Origin: Acidimicrobiales bacterium
GTDB lineage: Bacteria; Actinomycetota; Acidimicrobiia; Acidimicrobiales; SZUA-35
Reading direction: 5' to 3'
NCBI GenBank assembly: GCA_041394265.1
Contig: JAWKIO010000005.1
Span: 744,001-808,000 of the forward strand
DNA length: 64,000 nt
Position 1 is the stretch's first letter; the number at the start of each line of letters is the position of its first letter. The notes under the pieces were generated by a model, which made no database searches, was not told the DNA's origin, and worked only from the letters and a program-made list of their open reading frames with translations. Of this stretch, positions 51,477 to 60,573 are shown piece after piece. Both the position numbers and the translations under genes were made by a program.

Positions 51477-52768
51477 CGCAGTGACCCGGCCCGTTCGCCG
51501 GTGGCATGACGCCAACCGATGTCGGACCGAGCAAAGAGCTCGGTGTTGCTGGTGACGTCGTCGACCACGGTGTAGGCCTTTCGCAGGGCTTGGTCGAGGT
51601 CGGCACCGACGCCGACCACATTGAGGACTCGGCCGCCGGACGACACGAGATGGCCGTCGGCGGTGCGGGTGGTGCCGGCGTGGAGCACGCGCACGTCGAC
51701 CTGATCGAGGTCGATCACATCGGGGATGGGCACACCCTTGACCGGGTCGGCTGGATAGCCGTTGGCGGCGACCACCACCGTGGCGGCTGTGGTGTCGGGG
51801 CGCACGGTGAGAGGAGTCCACGCTTCGCCGTTGGCGGCGGCTGCCATGACGGCGAGCAGGTCGCTGTCGAGCAGCGGGAGCAGGACCTGGGTCTCGGGAT
51901 CACCGAAGCGGCAGTTGTACTCGACGAGGCGGGGGCCCTTGGGTGTGAGCATGATGCCGGCATAGATGACCCCGACATAGGGCGTGCCCTCGGCGGCCAT
52001 ACCCTGCGATGCTCGGACGAGGAAGGTGTCGACCAGCTCGGCGACCAGCGCCGGATCGACACCCGGGACCGGAGCGAAGGCGCCCATGCCACCGGTGTTG
52101 GGCCCGGTGTCGCCGTCGCCCACTCGCTTGTGGTCCTGTGCGGTGAGGCCGCCGAGCGGATCGAGTTGGGTGGCGCTCGAGATCCCGAAGAGGGAGAGCT
52201 CCTCGCCCTCCATCCGCTCCTCGAGCACGATGGCCGTGCCCGCGTCGCCCATCGAGGCTCCGCTCAGCATCTCTCGAATTGCCTGCTCGGTCTCGGTGCG
52301 GCCCTCGGGGATGATGACACCTTTGCCGGCGGCCAGACCGTCGGCCTTCACCACGACCGGTCCGCCGATCACATCGAGGTAGGCGATCGCCGCGTCCGCA
52401 TCGGTGAAGCGCTCGAAGGCCGGGCCGGGGATGCCGTGACGTTCGGCGAAGGCCCGGGCGAATGCCTTCGACCCTTCGAGTTGTGCGGCGACTTTGCTGG
52501 GTCCGAAGCAGGCGATCCCGGCGTCGGTGACTGCGTCGGCCAGACCGGCCACGAGCGGAACTTCGGGTCCGACGACGACGAGGTCGACGGCGGCGTCGCG
52601 GCAGTGCGCCACCACCTGGGCGTGGTCGGCGACCTCGAGCACCACGTTGTGAGGTTCGGTGCCCGGATTGCCCGGCGCCACCTGGAGTTCGCTCAGCAGC
52701 GGTGAGGCCAGGATGGCGTTTGCCATGGCGTGTTCACGACCGCCGGATCCGATGAGCAGGACCCGCAT
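51473..52768 (-). CDS. purD: phosphoribosylamine-glycine ligase
   Basis: A 431-residue ATP-grasp enzyme that joins glycine to phosphoribosylamine. It has VLLIGSGGREHAMA at the start, VVKADGLAAGKGVIIPEG in the ATP-grasp, GLTAQDHKRVGDGDTGPNTG (PAQDHKR-like), and VEYNCRFGDPETQVLLPLL with the metal-binding residues. Start ATG overlaps the purF stop by one base (TGATG). Confidence 0.96.
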   Translation of the reverse strand: MRVLLIGSGGREHAMANAILASPLLSELQVAPGNPGTEPHNVVLEVADHAQVVAHCRDAAVDLVVVGPEVPLVAGLADAVTDAGIACFGPSKVAAQLEGSKAFARAFAERHGIPGPAFERFTDADAAIAYLDVIGGPVVVKADGLAAGKGVIIPEGRTETEQAIREMLSGASMGDAGTAIVLEERMEGEELSLFGISSATQLDPLGGLTAQDHKRVGDGDTGPNTGGMGAFAPVPGVDPALVAELVDTFLVRASQGMAAEGTPYVGVIYAGIMLTPKGPRLVEYNCRFGDPETQVLLPLLDSDLLAVMAAAANGEAWTPLTVRPDTTAATVVVAANGYPADPVKGVPIPDVIDLDQVDVRVLHAGTTRTADGHLVSSGGRVLNVVGVGADLDQALRKAYTVVDDVTSNTELFARSDIGWRHATGERAGSLR

Positions 52769-54198
52769 CAGCCGAACACTCCGTCGAAACGGGCCTTCGA
52801 GCTGGCCAGCGACAGCTGGACCGGAATCGGGTAGTGACCGGTGAAACAGGCGTTGCAGTAGCCGTCGTCCTTGCCCAGCGCCTTCATCATGCGCTCGACC
52901 GACAAGAAGCCGAGGCTGTCGGCACCGATGTGGTCGCAGATCTCGGGAACACCGAGCTGGTGGGCGATGAGTTCTTCGTACGTGCCCATGTCGACCCCGA
53001 AGAAGCACGGGTGGGCGATGGGCGGGCAGGTGACCCGCATGTGCACTTCGGTGGCCCCGGCGTCGCGCACCAGCTTCACCAACGGACCCGAGGTAGTGCC
53101 ACGAACGATCGAGTCGTCGATCACGATCACCCGCTTGCCCCGGATGTTCTCCTCGAGCGTGTTGAACTTGAGGGCCACACCTTGCTTGCGCAATTCGTCG
53201 GTGGGCTCGATGAACGTGCGACCGATGTAGCGGTTCTTCACGAACCCCTCGTTGTAGGTGATGCCGGAGACGGCGGCGTACCCGATGGCAGCAGGCATCG
53301 AGGAATCGGGAACCGGGATCACGACGTCGGCCTCGACCGGATGCTCACGGGCCAGCTCCTCGCCGAGGCGCTGCCGGGCCTGGTGCACGTTCATGCCGTC
53401 CCAGAACGCATCCGGGCGGGAGAAGTAGATGTGCTCGAACGTGCAGCGCGCCTGCTGCGGCTCGGCCGGCAGGGCATGCGTGGAGCGGGCCAGATCCCCT
53501 TGCAGCATCACGACCTCGCCCGGCTCGATCTCGCGGATCGCCTTGCAGCCGAGGGTTTCGAGGGCGCCGGTCTCCGACGCAACGACGTGGCCGCCAGAGG
53601 CCAGCTTGCCGATCGAGAGCGGTCGGAAGCCCCATGGATCTCGGCAGGCCACCACCTTCGTGCCGGCGATGATCACCAGCGAGTAGGCGCCCTGCCACTG
53701 CGGCATGACGTTGACGAGGCGCTCTTCCCAGGTCGATCCCTCAGACGCTGCAAGCATCAGCGCGATGACTTCGGAATCCGACGACGACTGGAGACCGGCC
53801 CCTCGCTCGAGCAGCTTCTGACGGAGCTGGTCGGTGTTGACGAGGTTGCCGTTGTGGGCCACACCGAGCGGCCCGTGCATGGTCTCGATCACGTAGGGCT
53901 GGACGTTGCGATCGGAGTTGGCGCCCGTGGTGGAGTACCGGGTGTGCCCGATCGCCATCCCACCGGTGAGCGGGCGAAGCACGTCGGGGTTGAAGACCTG
54001 GTTGACCAGCCCCTGCCCCTTGTGCACCCGCACCGCCCTGCCGTCGGCAACGGCGATGCCGGCCGCTTCCTGACCTCGGTGCTGCAGGGCGTACAGGCCG
54101 AAGAATGCTTGCCGGGCGGCGTCGTGCCCCGAACTCGAGATGCCGATCACCCCGCATTCCTCCTTGGGCATGTCGTCGGGGTGAAAGGCGCTACTCAT
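52768..54198 (-). CDS. purF: amidophosphoribosyltransferase
   Basis: A 476-residue enzyme for the first committed step, PRPP to phosphoribosylamine. The glutamine-hydrolysing nucleophile is Cys15 in EECGVIG, so a 14-residue propeptide must be removed. LQHRGQEAAGIA and GHTRYSTTG follow. The PRPP loop is VIVIDDSIVRGTTSG. Cysteines in CPPIAHPCFFG and GYCNACFTG match the Fe-S-binding Bacillus-type enzyme. It overlaps purC by eight bases. PurF is normally feedback-inhibited by AMP/GMP. Confidence 0.96.
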   Translation of the reverse strand: MSSAFHPDDMPKEECGVIGISSSGHDAARQAFFGLYALQHRGQEAAGIAVADGRAVRVHKGQGLVNQVFNPDVLRPLTGGMAIGHTRYSTTGANSDRNVQPYVIETMHGPLGVAHNGNLVNTDQLRQKLLERGAGLQSSSDSEVIALMLAASEGSTWEERLVNVMPQWQGAYSLVIIAGTKVVACRDPWGFRPLSIGKLASGGHVVASETGALETLGCKAIREIEPGEVVMLQGDLARSTHALPAEPQQARCTFEHIYFSRPDAFWDGMNVHQARQRLGEELAREHPVEADVVIPVPDSSMPAAIGYAAVSGITYNEGFVKNRYIGRTFIEPTDELRKQGVALKFNTLEENIRGKRVIVIDDSIVRGTTSGPLVKLVRDAGATEVHMRVTCPPIAHPCFFGVDMGTYEELIAHQLGVPEICDHIGADSLGFLSVERMMKALGKDDGYCNACFTGHYPIPVQLSLASSKARFDGVFG

Positions 54199-55147
54199 GG
54201 GATACGAGCTCCGAGAGGTTGGCGAGGATCCGCTGTTGGGCTGGTTGGGCTCCGGGCACGAACGTGCGACCGGTGAGGCGTTCGTAGAGTTCGACGTAGC
54301 GGGCCGAGGTCTGTTCCCAGACCTCGGGTGGCAGCTCGGGTGGCTGGCCGTCGCCGTGGTAGCCGGCCGCTTTGAGGGCGAGCCGGACGGGCTCCTTGTC
54401 GTAGCCGTCGGGCGCCTGCCCGTTGGCGAGGCGCTCGTCGAGCGTGTCCTTCGCCCAGTAGCGCGACGAGTCTGGGGTGTGCATCTCGTCGATCAGGAGG
54501 AGCTCACCGTCGGGACCGAGGCCGAACTCGTATTTGGTGTCGGCGAGCACGAACCCGGCCGCATCGGCGATGGCCGCACCCCGAGCGAAGAGGTCGAGGG
54601 CAACCTGCTGGATCCGCTTCCACAGCGCCGGCTCGACGAGGCCCTGTTCGGCGACCTCGGCCACGGTGATCGGTTCGTCGTGCTCGCCGTCGGCGGCCTT
54701 GGTGGTGGGGGTGACGATCGGTTCGGGCAGGGGGCCGTGCGGGGTGAGACCGTCGGGCAGGGTGTAGCCGTAGAGCACCCGCTCCCCCGCCAGGTAGCGA
54801 GGCAGCACGGCCGTGGAGGTCGAGCCGGTGAGACGGGCCCGCACGACGACCTCGACCGGCAGCGGGGTGGCGTCGAGGGCGATCAGCACGTTGGGGTCGG
54901 GCATCGACACGACATGGTTGGCGACGATGTCGGATGTTTGCTCGAACCACCAGGCCGCAAGCTGGTTGAGCACCTGCCCCTTGTGCGGCACCAGACCGAT
55001 CACGCGGTCGAATGCGCTCAACCGATCGGTGGTGACCAGGAGCCGGCGGGGTTCGCTGCCGGGCAGTTGCCAGGTCTCACGGACCTTGCCGGAGCGGTGG
55101 CCGGGAAGGTCCAGGGTCAGGTCGGAGAGAACGCCCACGCCGTTCAT
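54191..55147 (-). CDS. purC: phosphoribosylaminoimidazole-succinocarboxamide synthase
   Basis: A 318-residue SAICAR synthetase of the longer eukaryote/actinobacterial type. It has SGKVRETWQLPG at the start, RLSAFDRVIG, FEQTSDIVANHVVS, LADTKYEFGLGPDGELLLID and EMHTPDSSRYW. A 53-base gap separates it from purK, the longest in the operon after purL, and a 17-bp motif shared with the purL upstream region lies in that gap, so purC may have an internal promoter or operator. Confidence 0.96.
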   Translation of the reverse strand: MNGVGVLSDLTLDLPGHRSGKVRETWQLPGSEPRRLLVTTDRLSAFDRVIGLVPHKGQVLNQLAAWWFEQTSDIVANHVVSMPDPNVLIALDATPLPVEVVVRARLTGSTSTAVLPRYLAGERVLYGYTLPDGLTPHGPLPEPIVTPTTKAADGEHDEPITVAEVAEQGLVEPALWKRIQQVALDLFARGAAIADAAGFVLADTKYEFGLGPDGELLLIDEMHTPDSSRYWAKDTLDERLANGQAPDGYDKEPVRLALKAAGYHGDGQPPELPPEVWEQTSARYVELYERLTGRTFVPGAQPAQQRILANLSELVSHE

Positions 55148-55184
55148 TGTGGAGACCTCGCCGATGGGTTCGGAAGCATCGTCG

Positions 55185-55201
55185 CGGTTTCCACAAAAAG
55201 T
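55185..55201 (-). promoter_or_regulatory. purine-operon motif upstream of purC
   Basis: On the minus strand ACTTTTTGTGGAAACCG. It matches ACTTTTTGTTGAAATCG at 60528-60544 upstream of purL in 15 of 17 positions. It begins at the stop codon of purK, about 38 bases before the purC ATG. A shared operator or promoter element for the purine genes is likely. T-runs like this are rare in this GC-rich window. Confidence 0.5.
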
Positions 55202-56277
55202 CAGATTCTGGGTTCGTCGACGCCGTTGGAAGGGAGCAATTCGGTGACGTGTCCCATCTTCCGACCGGCTCGCACCTCCCGCTTGCCGTAGAGATGGACG
55301 ACGGTGTCAGGCCTGGTCAACAGGTCGGGCACCCGGTCGACGTCGTGACCGATGAGGTTGGTCATCACGGCATCGCGCAGTCGACCGGTGGCTCCGAGTG
55401 GCTGCCCGGTCACGGCCCGTATGTGCTGCTCGAACTGCGACACGGCGCAGGCCGCCTCGGTCCAGTGGCCGGAGTTGTGGACCCGTGGCGCGAACTCGTT
55501 GGCCACGACCGATCCGTCGGCGAGGACGAAGAGTTCGAGACCCAGCACACCGACGTAGTCGAGGGCATTGGCGAGCGCTGTGGCGGCTTTGCGTGCTGCC
55601 TCGGCGGTGGCCTCGTCGATGGCGGCAGGGACAGTGGACGTGTGGAGGATGCCGTTGCGATGCACGTTGCGGACCGGGTCGTAGCACCGCACCTCGCCGT
55701 CGATCGAGCGGGCGGCGATCGCCGAGATCTCGCACTCGAAGTCGACGAACCCCTCGGCGATCAACGGAACACCCCCGAGATCGGCGAACGCCGTCGAGTG
55801 GTCGTTCCCCGGCTCGACCCGGAGCTGCCCCTTGCCGTCGTAGCCGAAGCGACGGGTCTTGAGGACGGCTCGGCCGCCGAGGTCGGCCACCGCGTCGTCC
55901 AACTGCTGCTGATGGTCGACCGCACGAAATGGCGCCGTGCCGATGCCGAGTTCGACCAGGAAGGTCTTCTCGACCAGTCGATCCTGCGCAGTCGCCAGCG
56001 CGTGGGCGTTGGGATGCACCGCAACTCGCTGGTCGAGTGCGTGAACCGCGACCTCCGGCACGTTCTCGAATTCATAGGTGACGACATCGCAGGCCGTTGC
56101 GAGCTCATCGAGCGCAGCGGCGTCGTCGTAGGCAGCACACAGGTGCCGGTTGGCGACCTGGGCGGCGGGAGCCTCGGGGTCGGGGTCGAGGACGACGACT
56201 CGGTGCCCGAGTCGGGCGGCAGCCATCGCCAGCATGCGACCGAGCTGACCGCCCCCGAGCACACCGATCGTGGTCAC
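55201..56277 (-). CDS. purK: 5-(carboxyamino)imidazole ribonucleotide synthase
   Basis: A 358-residue ATP-grasp enzyme that carboxylates AIR with bicarbonate. It begins IGVLGGGQLGRMLAMAA, then has YEFENVPEVA, LKTRRFGYDGKGQ, and VNEFAPRVHNSGHWT with the C-terminal NLIG. The GTG start overlaps the purE stop by four bases (GTGA). Length normal. Confidence 0.95.
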   Translation of the reverse strand: MTTIGVLGGGQLGRMLAMAAARLGHRVVVLDPDPEAPAAQVANRHLCAAYDDAAALDELATACDVVTYEFENVPEVAVHALDQRVAVHPNAHALATAQDRLVEKTFLVELGIGTAPFRAVDHQQQLDDAVADLGGRAVLKTRRFGYDGKGQLRVEPGNDHSTAFADLGGVPLIAEGFVDFECEISAIAARSIDGEVRCYDPVRNVHRNGILHTSTVPAAIDEATAEAARKAATALANALDYVGVLGLELFVLADGSVVANEFAPRVHNSGHWTEAACAVSQFEQHIRAVTGQPLGATGRLRDAVMTNLIGHDVDRVPDLLTRPDTVVHLYGKREVRAGRKMGHVTELLPSNGVDEPRI

Positions 56278-56813
56278 GAGTTGGGGATGCCCTCGGCCGG
56301 AGGCGTGTCGTCGATCGGAGCGAAACCCACGGCGGCGGTCTGGTTGGCCCGCCAGGTCTCGAGTCGCTCGGCGACTCCGGGATCATGGAGGGCCACGACG
56401 GCACCGGCGAGCAACGCCGCATTGACGGCACCGCTGCGGCCGATGGCGAGCGTGCCGACGGGGATCCCGGCCGGCATCTGCACGATCGAGAGCAGCGAGT
56501 CCTGGCCCGACAGCGCCTTGGACTCGACCGGCACGCCGAACACCGGGAGCGAGGTGAGGGCGGCGACCATCCCCGGCAGGTGGGCGGCGCCACCGGCGCC
56601 GGCGATGATGACGGCGAACCCCTCGTCGCGAGCGCCCCGGGCGAACTCGAACATGCGGTCGGGGGTGCGATGGGCCGAGATGATGCGGGCCTCGTTGTCG
56701 ACGCCCAGTGCGTCGAGTGTCTCGACGGCGTTGCGCATGGTCGCCCAGTCGGACTGGCTTCCCATGACGACGGCCACCCGCAGGGGGCGATGGGTCGTTG
56801 TCTGCTCGGTCAT
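56274..56813 (-). CDS. purE: N5-carboxyaminoimidazole ribonucleotide mutase
   Basis: A 179-residue class I PurE that rearranges N5-CAIR to CAIR. It shows VAVVMGSQSDWATMRNAVE, SAHRTPDRMFEFA, IIAGAGGAAHLPGMVAALT and VPVESKALSGQDSLLSIVQM. It lies seven bases after purQ and overlaps purK, its partner in the pathway. Confidence 0.96.
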   Translation of the reverse strand: MTEQTTTHRPLRVAVVMGSQSDWATMRNAVETLDALGVDNEARIISAHRTPDRMFEFARGARDEGFAVIIAGAGGAAHLPGMVAALTSLPVFGVPVESKALSGQDSLLSIVQMPAGIPVGTLAIGRSGAVNAALLAGAVVALHDPGVAERLETWRANQTAAVGFAPIDDTPPAEGIPNS

Positions 56814-56820
56814 CGGCCGG

Positions 56821-57585
56821 TCATCCCTTCACCGCGGCGACGCCGGCTTCGAACAGCGGGAGACAACGCCCGGCGTCGCTCCCGGCCCGCCCCCGCAGCG
56901 GATCGTGGCGATCGAGGATGTGGTCTTCGGGGTGCGGCATCAGGCCGAGCACCAGGCCGGTGGCATCGCTGATGCCGGCGACATCGCCGGCCGATCCGTT
57001 CGGGTTGGCGGGATAAGCGGTGTCGGCGAGGGTGCCGTCGGGGTTCGCGTAGCGCAGCGCCACCTGACCCGCGGCCTCGAGGGCGGCGAGATCGTCGGCG
57101 ACGAACCGCCCCTCGGCATGGGCCACCGGGCAGCGAAGGGGTTCGGTGAGTCCGTTGGTCCACACCGAGTTGCTGGCGAGACCGGGCTGGAGCATGACCC
57201 AGCGGCACTCGAAGACGTGCGACTGGTTCTCGGTGAGCACTGCCTTCGCCGGAGCGCCCGGCAACAGACCGGCGCTCACCAGCGCCTGGAAACCATTGCA
57301 GACCCCGATGATCGGCATCTCACGAGCGACGGCCTCGGCGAGTTGATCGGCGAACCAGCTGCCGAGGTCGAGACCGAGCAGGCGACCGGCGCCGAGGGCG
57401 TCGCCATAGCTGAAGCCACCGGGCACGCCGAGCATCTGGAAGTCGGTCAGCGCGACCTCGCCGGATCGCAGGGCGGTGAGTGGCACCGAGGTGGCCTCGG
57501 CACCGGCGGCCTCGAAGGCGAGGGCGAGGTCGTGGTCCCGGTTGGTGCCAAGGGCCACGGGAATGAGGACTCGGGGCTTGGTCAT
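56821..57585 (-). CDS. purQ: phosphoribosylformylglycinamidine synthase, glutaminase subunit
   Basis: A 254-residue class I glutamine amidotransferase that feeds ammonia to PurL. The nucleophile is the Cys in IIGVCNGFQALV, with the catalytic His-Glu in GLMPHPEDH. LPGGFSYGD-like block (VPGGFSYGDALGAG) is present. Being a separate gene while PurS is fused to PurL is uncommon. ATG 57585 overlaps the purL stop by four bases. Confidence 0.95.
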   Translation of the reverse strand: MTKPRVLIPVALGTNRDHDLALAFEAAGAEATSVPLTALRSGEVALTDFQMLGVPGGFSYGDALGAGRLLGLDLGSWFADQLAEAVAREMPIIGVCNGFQALVSAGLLPGAPAKAVLTENQSHVFECRWVMLQPGLASNSVWTNGLTEPLRCPVAHAEGRFVADDLAALEAAGQVALRYANPDGTLADTAYPANPNGSAGDVAGISDATGLVLGLMPHPEDHILDRHDPLRGRAGSDAGRCLPLFEAGVAAVKG

Positions 57586-60482
57586 CGGTTGCTCCCGGTG
57601 GTGGCGTGCTGGTCGTGGACGTAGGCCGCTTCGATGTCGGCGAGCGTCCAGGTGAGTTCGCCGATCTCGACGCGGGGCTCGTTGGTGACCCGCCCGACGC
57701 GCCTGGCCGATGGCACCAACGACGCGAACGTGTCGGCGTCGGCGGCTGCGATCTCGACCAGGTAGCGGCCCGGTCCCTCACCGAAGAGGATCTCGGGTGA
57801 GGTGTGGTCGACGGCGTCGAGCGTGATGCCGAGGCGACCGGCGAAGGCCCATTCGGCGGCGGCGACGGCGAGTCCTCCCTCGGCCAGATCGTGAGCGCTG
57901 CGGACGAGTCCGGCACCGATGGCCGAGGCCAGCGACCGATGTCGCTCGATCGCGCTCGGGTCGATGGCGGGAACCGGGCCGCCGAGATCGGTGCCGATCA
58001 CCTGATCGAGATGCGACCCACCGAGGGCCCCGGCGTCGGGACCGACGAGCCATACCTCGTCATCGGGAGCCACCACCCCGGTGAGCGGCACGACGTCGAG
58101 GTTATGCACCAGCCCCATGGCCGTGATGACGAGTGTGGGGGTGACGGGGTCGGGCTCGCCGCCCTCGGGAACGTAGACGTTGTAGAGCGAATCCTTGCCC
58201 GACACGAACGGCGCACCGAAGGCGATGGCGGCGTCGTGGCACCCCTTGCAGGCGGCGACGAGTCCGCCGAGGGTGGCCGGGTCGGTGGGGTTGCCCCAAC
58301 CGAAGTTGTCGAGCAGCGACAGCTCGTCGGGGTCGGCGCCGGCGACGACGGCGTTGCGGACGGCTTCGTCGATGACCGACCAGGCCATGGCCTCGGGGTC
58401 GTGACGACCGATGACGGCGTTGACGCCGATGCCGAGCACCACCCCGCGGGTGCCGGAAGTGCCGGGCGGCACCATCACCGTGCCGTCGCCCGGCCCGTCG
58501 CCGTGCGGACCGCCGTAGGGGCGCACCAGGGTGCCGCCAAGCACCTCGTGGTCGTAGGTGCGGATCACCGACTCGTTGGAGCGGATCGACGGGTGAGCGA
58601 GCAGGCCCAGCAACAGCTCGTGAGCGTCGGCGCCATCGGGCAACGGCTGACGTGCGGTGCGGGAGGTGTCGACGGCGATGGCCTGCATCGAACGCTGCGG
58701 ACGACCGTCGTGCAGGAAGCCGCAGTCGAGGTCGATCACATCGGCGTCTCCGTCGACGACCACCAGCCGGCCGTCGCCGGTGAACGTGCCGATCGTTGCG
58801 GCACCGACACCCCAACGCTCGGCCAACGCCAGGATCGGGGCAGGATCGGCGGTGGCGACGACCATGCGCTCCTGCGCCTCGGACAGCCAGACCTCCCACG
58901 GGGCGAGACCCGGGTACTTGCGGGGCACGAGAGCGAGATCGACTCGAGCCCCGAGCACCTCGGCCATCTCACCCACGGCCGATGACAGGCCGCCGGCGCC
59001 GCAGTCGGTGACGGCGGAATACAGCCCCGCGCCGCGAGCGGCGACGATGACGTCGATCAAACCCTTCTCGACGATCGGGTCGCCGATCTGCACCGACGAC
59101 CCGGCAACCGCTGCGGTCTCGACGCCCATGGTCTGCGAGGAGAACGTGGCACCGCCGACGCCATCGCGCCCCACGGCGCCACCGAGGACCACGACCGAGT
59201 CACCGGCCTGGGCGTTCGTCGGATTCGAGCCGTGCGGCAACAGACCGAGGCAGCCGGCGAAGACCAAGGGCGTGGTGGTGTACGACGGGTCGTGCACGAT
59301 CGCACCGGCGATGTTCGGGACGCCGATCTTGTTGCCGTAGTCGCCGACGCCGGCAATCACGCCGGCCCGGATTCGCTGGGGATGCAGCACCCCGTCGGGC
59401 AGGGTGTCGGGATCGGTGTCCTGGGGGCCGAAGCACAAGATGTCGGTGACGGCGATCGGTTTGGCGGACACACCGAGGATGTCTCGCACCACACCACCCA
59501 CGCCGGTGTTGGAACCACCGAACGGTTCGATCGCAGAGGGGTGATTGTGGGTCTCGGCCTTGATGGCGACGTCCCACCCGTCCTCGAAGGCCACGATGCC
59601 CGCATTGTCGACGAAGGCGGACCGCACCCACGGCGCTGCGATGGTGTCGGTGGCCGAGCGAAGGTAGGTCTTCATCAGCGAGTCGATGACTTCGCCCGTG
59701 TCGAGGTGGATCAGACCACGGAAGGTCTTGTGCGCACAGTGTTCCGACCAGGTCTGGGCGAGGGTCTCGAGCTCGGCGTCGGAGGGATCGCGGTCGAGCG
59801 ACTCGAAGTGGTCGCGGATGACGATCATCTCTTCGGGGTCGAGCCCAAGGCGACGCTGCTGGTTCACACCGGCCAGACCGTCGGCGTCGAGCCCGCGAAT
59901 GGCCACCGTGGTGGTGTCGGGCGCCTGGGCGGACGTATCGGTGAATGCCGCCGGCAGCGAGCCGATGGCCCACCGTTCGATGACGTCATTGTGGAGCACC
60001 CGGCGAGCCAGTTCGCCGATCTGGGCGTCATCGAGATCGGCGTCGACGACCCACCGGCTGGCCATGGTGGCGGCCTCGACGGCGAGGCCGAGTTGGTTGG
60101 CACTGCGAACCAGCTCGGCGCCTTCTCGGTCGGTGACACCGGGGCGCAGGCCGGTTTCGATCACGAGACGGTGGTCGTCACCCTGGGTGAGCGTGGTGTT
60201 GAGATCGGCGTTGTCATCGCTCGAGGCGATCACGCACCACTGACCGACCGGCTCGACGAGGAGACGTTCGGCCAGCAGGTTCAGCTGTTCGTTCGAAAGC
60301 TCGCCCCGAATGTGGGCCAGGTCGAAACGCTCGATGCTGCGCACCGGGAGGTGGAAGAGGCGGGCTCGAGCCAGTGGACCGTCGGGCCCGGCATCGACCA
60401 CGCCCGGCCCCACGACGACGACGTGCTCAGCGACCCCGTCGCGAGCGGATCCGGACCCTGCAGTTTCGACGTTGCTGCCCAC
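57582..60482 (-). CDS. purL: phosphoribosylformylglycinamidine synthase with fused PurS-like domains
   Basis: A ~966-residue FGAM synthase. The main part (residues ~220-966) is PurL, with QTWSEHCAHKTFRG, KAETHNHPSAIEPFGGSNTG, GDYGNKIGVPN, TDCGAGGLSSA and SGKDSLYN. Residues ~103-174 (HRLVIETGLRPGVTDREGAE to NDVIERWAIG) look like a full PurS domain. Residues ~38-82 look like the second half of another. This explains why no separate purS gene is seen. No glutaminase domain is fused; purQ follows. The start is uncertain. GTG 60482 is proposed because the frame opening at 60539 lies inside the shared purine motif; the GTG has no clear ribosome site. Confidence 0.9.
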   Translation of the reverse strand: MGSNVETAGSGSARDGVAEHVVVVGPGVVDAGPDGPLARARLFHLPVRSIERFDLAHIRGELSNEQLNLLAERLLVEPVGQWCVIASSDDNADLNTTLTQGDDHRLVIETGLRPGVTDREGAELVRSANQLGLAVEAATMASRWVVDADLDDAQIGELARRVLHNDVIERWAIGSLPAAFTDTSAQAPDTTTVAIRGLDADGLAGVNQQRRLGLDPEEMIVIRDHFESLDRDPSDAELETLAQTWSEHCAHKTFRGLIHLDTGEVIDSLMKTYLRSATDTIAAPWVRSAFVDNAGIVAFEDGWDVAIKAETHNHPSAIEPFGGSNTGVGGVVRDILGVSAKPIAVTDILCFGPQDTDPDTLPDGVLHPQRIRAGVIAGVGDYGNKIGVPNIAGAIVHDPSYTTTPLVFAGCLGLLPHGSNPTNAQAGDSVVVLGGAVGRDGVGGATFSSQTMGVETAAVAGSSVQIGDPIVEKGLIDVIVAARGAGLYSAVTDCGAGGLSSAVGEMAEVLGARVDLALVPRKYPGLAPWEVWLSEAQERMVVATADPAPILALAERWGVGAATIGTFTGDGRLVVVDGDADVIDLDCGFLHDGRPQRSMQAIAVDTSRTARQPLPDGADAHELLLGLLAHPSIRSNESVIRTYDHEVLGGTLVRPYGGPHGDGPGDGTVMVPPGTSGTRGVVLGIGVNAVIGRHDPEAMAWSVIDEAVRNAVVAGADPDELSLLDNFGWGNPTDPATLGGLVAACKGCHDAAIAFGAPFVSGKDSLYNVYVPEGGEPDPVTPTLVITAMGLVHNLDVVPLTGVVAPDDEVWLVGPDAGALGGSHLDQVIGTDLGGPVPAIDPSAIERHRSLASAIGAGLVRSAHDLAEGGLAVAAAEWAFAGRLGITLDAVDHTSPEILFGEGPGRYLVEIAAADADTFASLVPSARRVGRVTNEPRVEIGELTWTLADIEAAYVHDQHATTGSNR

Positions 60483-60527
60483 CCAGCAAGCATGGACAGA
60501 TCCCGACCCCCATCTGCGAATCCCGAA

Positions 60528-60544
60528 CGATTTCAACAAAAAGT
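60528..60544 (-). promoter_or_regulatory. purine-operon motif upstream of purL
   Basis: On the minus strand ACTTTTTGTTGAAATCG, the partner of the motif at 55185-55201. It lies about 46 bases before the proposed purL GTG and also just upstream of the divergent nucleotidase gene, so one bound protein could affect both. Confidence 0.5.
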
Positions 60545-60560
60545 GAGAGATGCCGGGGGC

Positions 60561-60566
60561 TACGGT
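60561..60566 (+). promoter_or_regulatory. -10 box (TACGGT) of the nucleotidase-like gene
   Basis: TACGGT ends seven bases before GTG 60574, the spacing seen for other leaderless candidates here. It favours GTG 60574 over ATG 60550 as the start. Confidence 0.4.
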
Positions 60567-60573
60567 GGCCGCC

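Noticed and set aside
55147..57624. Long plus-strand frame (825 codons) across purK, purE and purQ
   Set aside because: It crosses three well-defined minus-strand genes and has low-complexity composition, so it is a GC-frame artefact. The same holds for 28817-30685 and 59232-61001.
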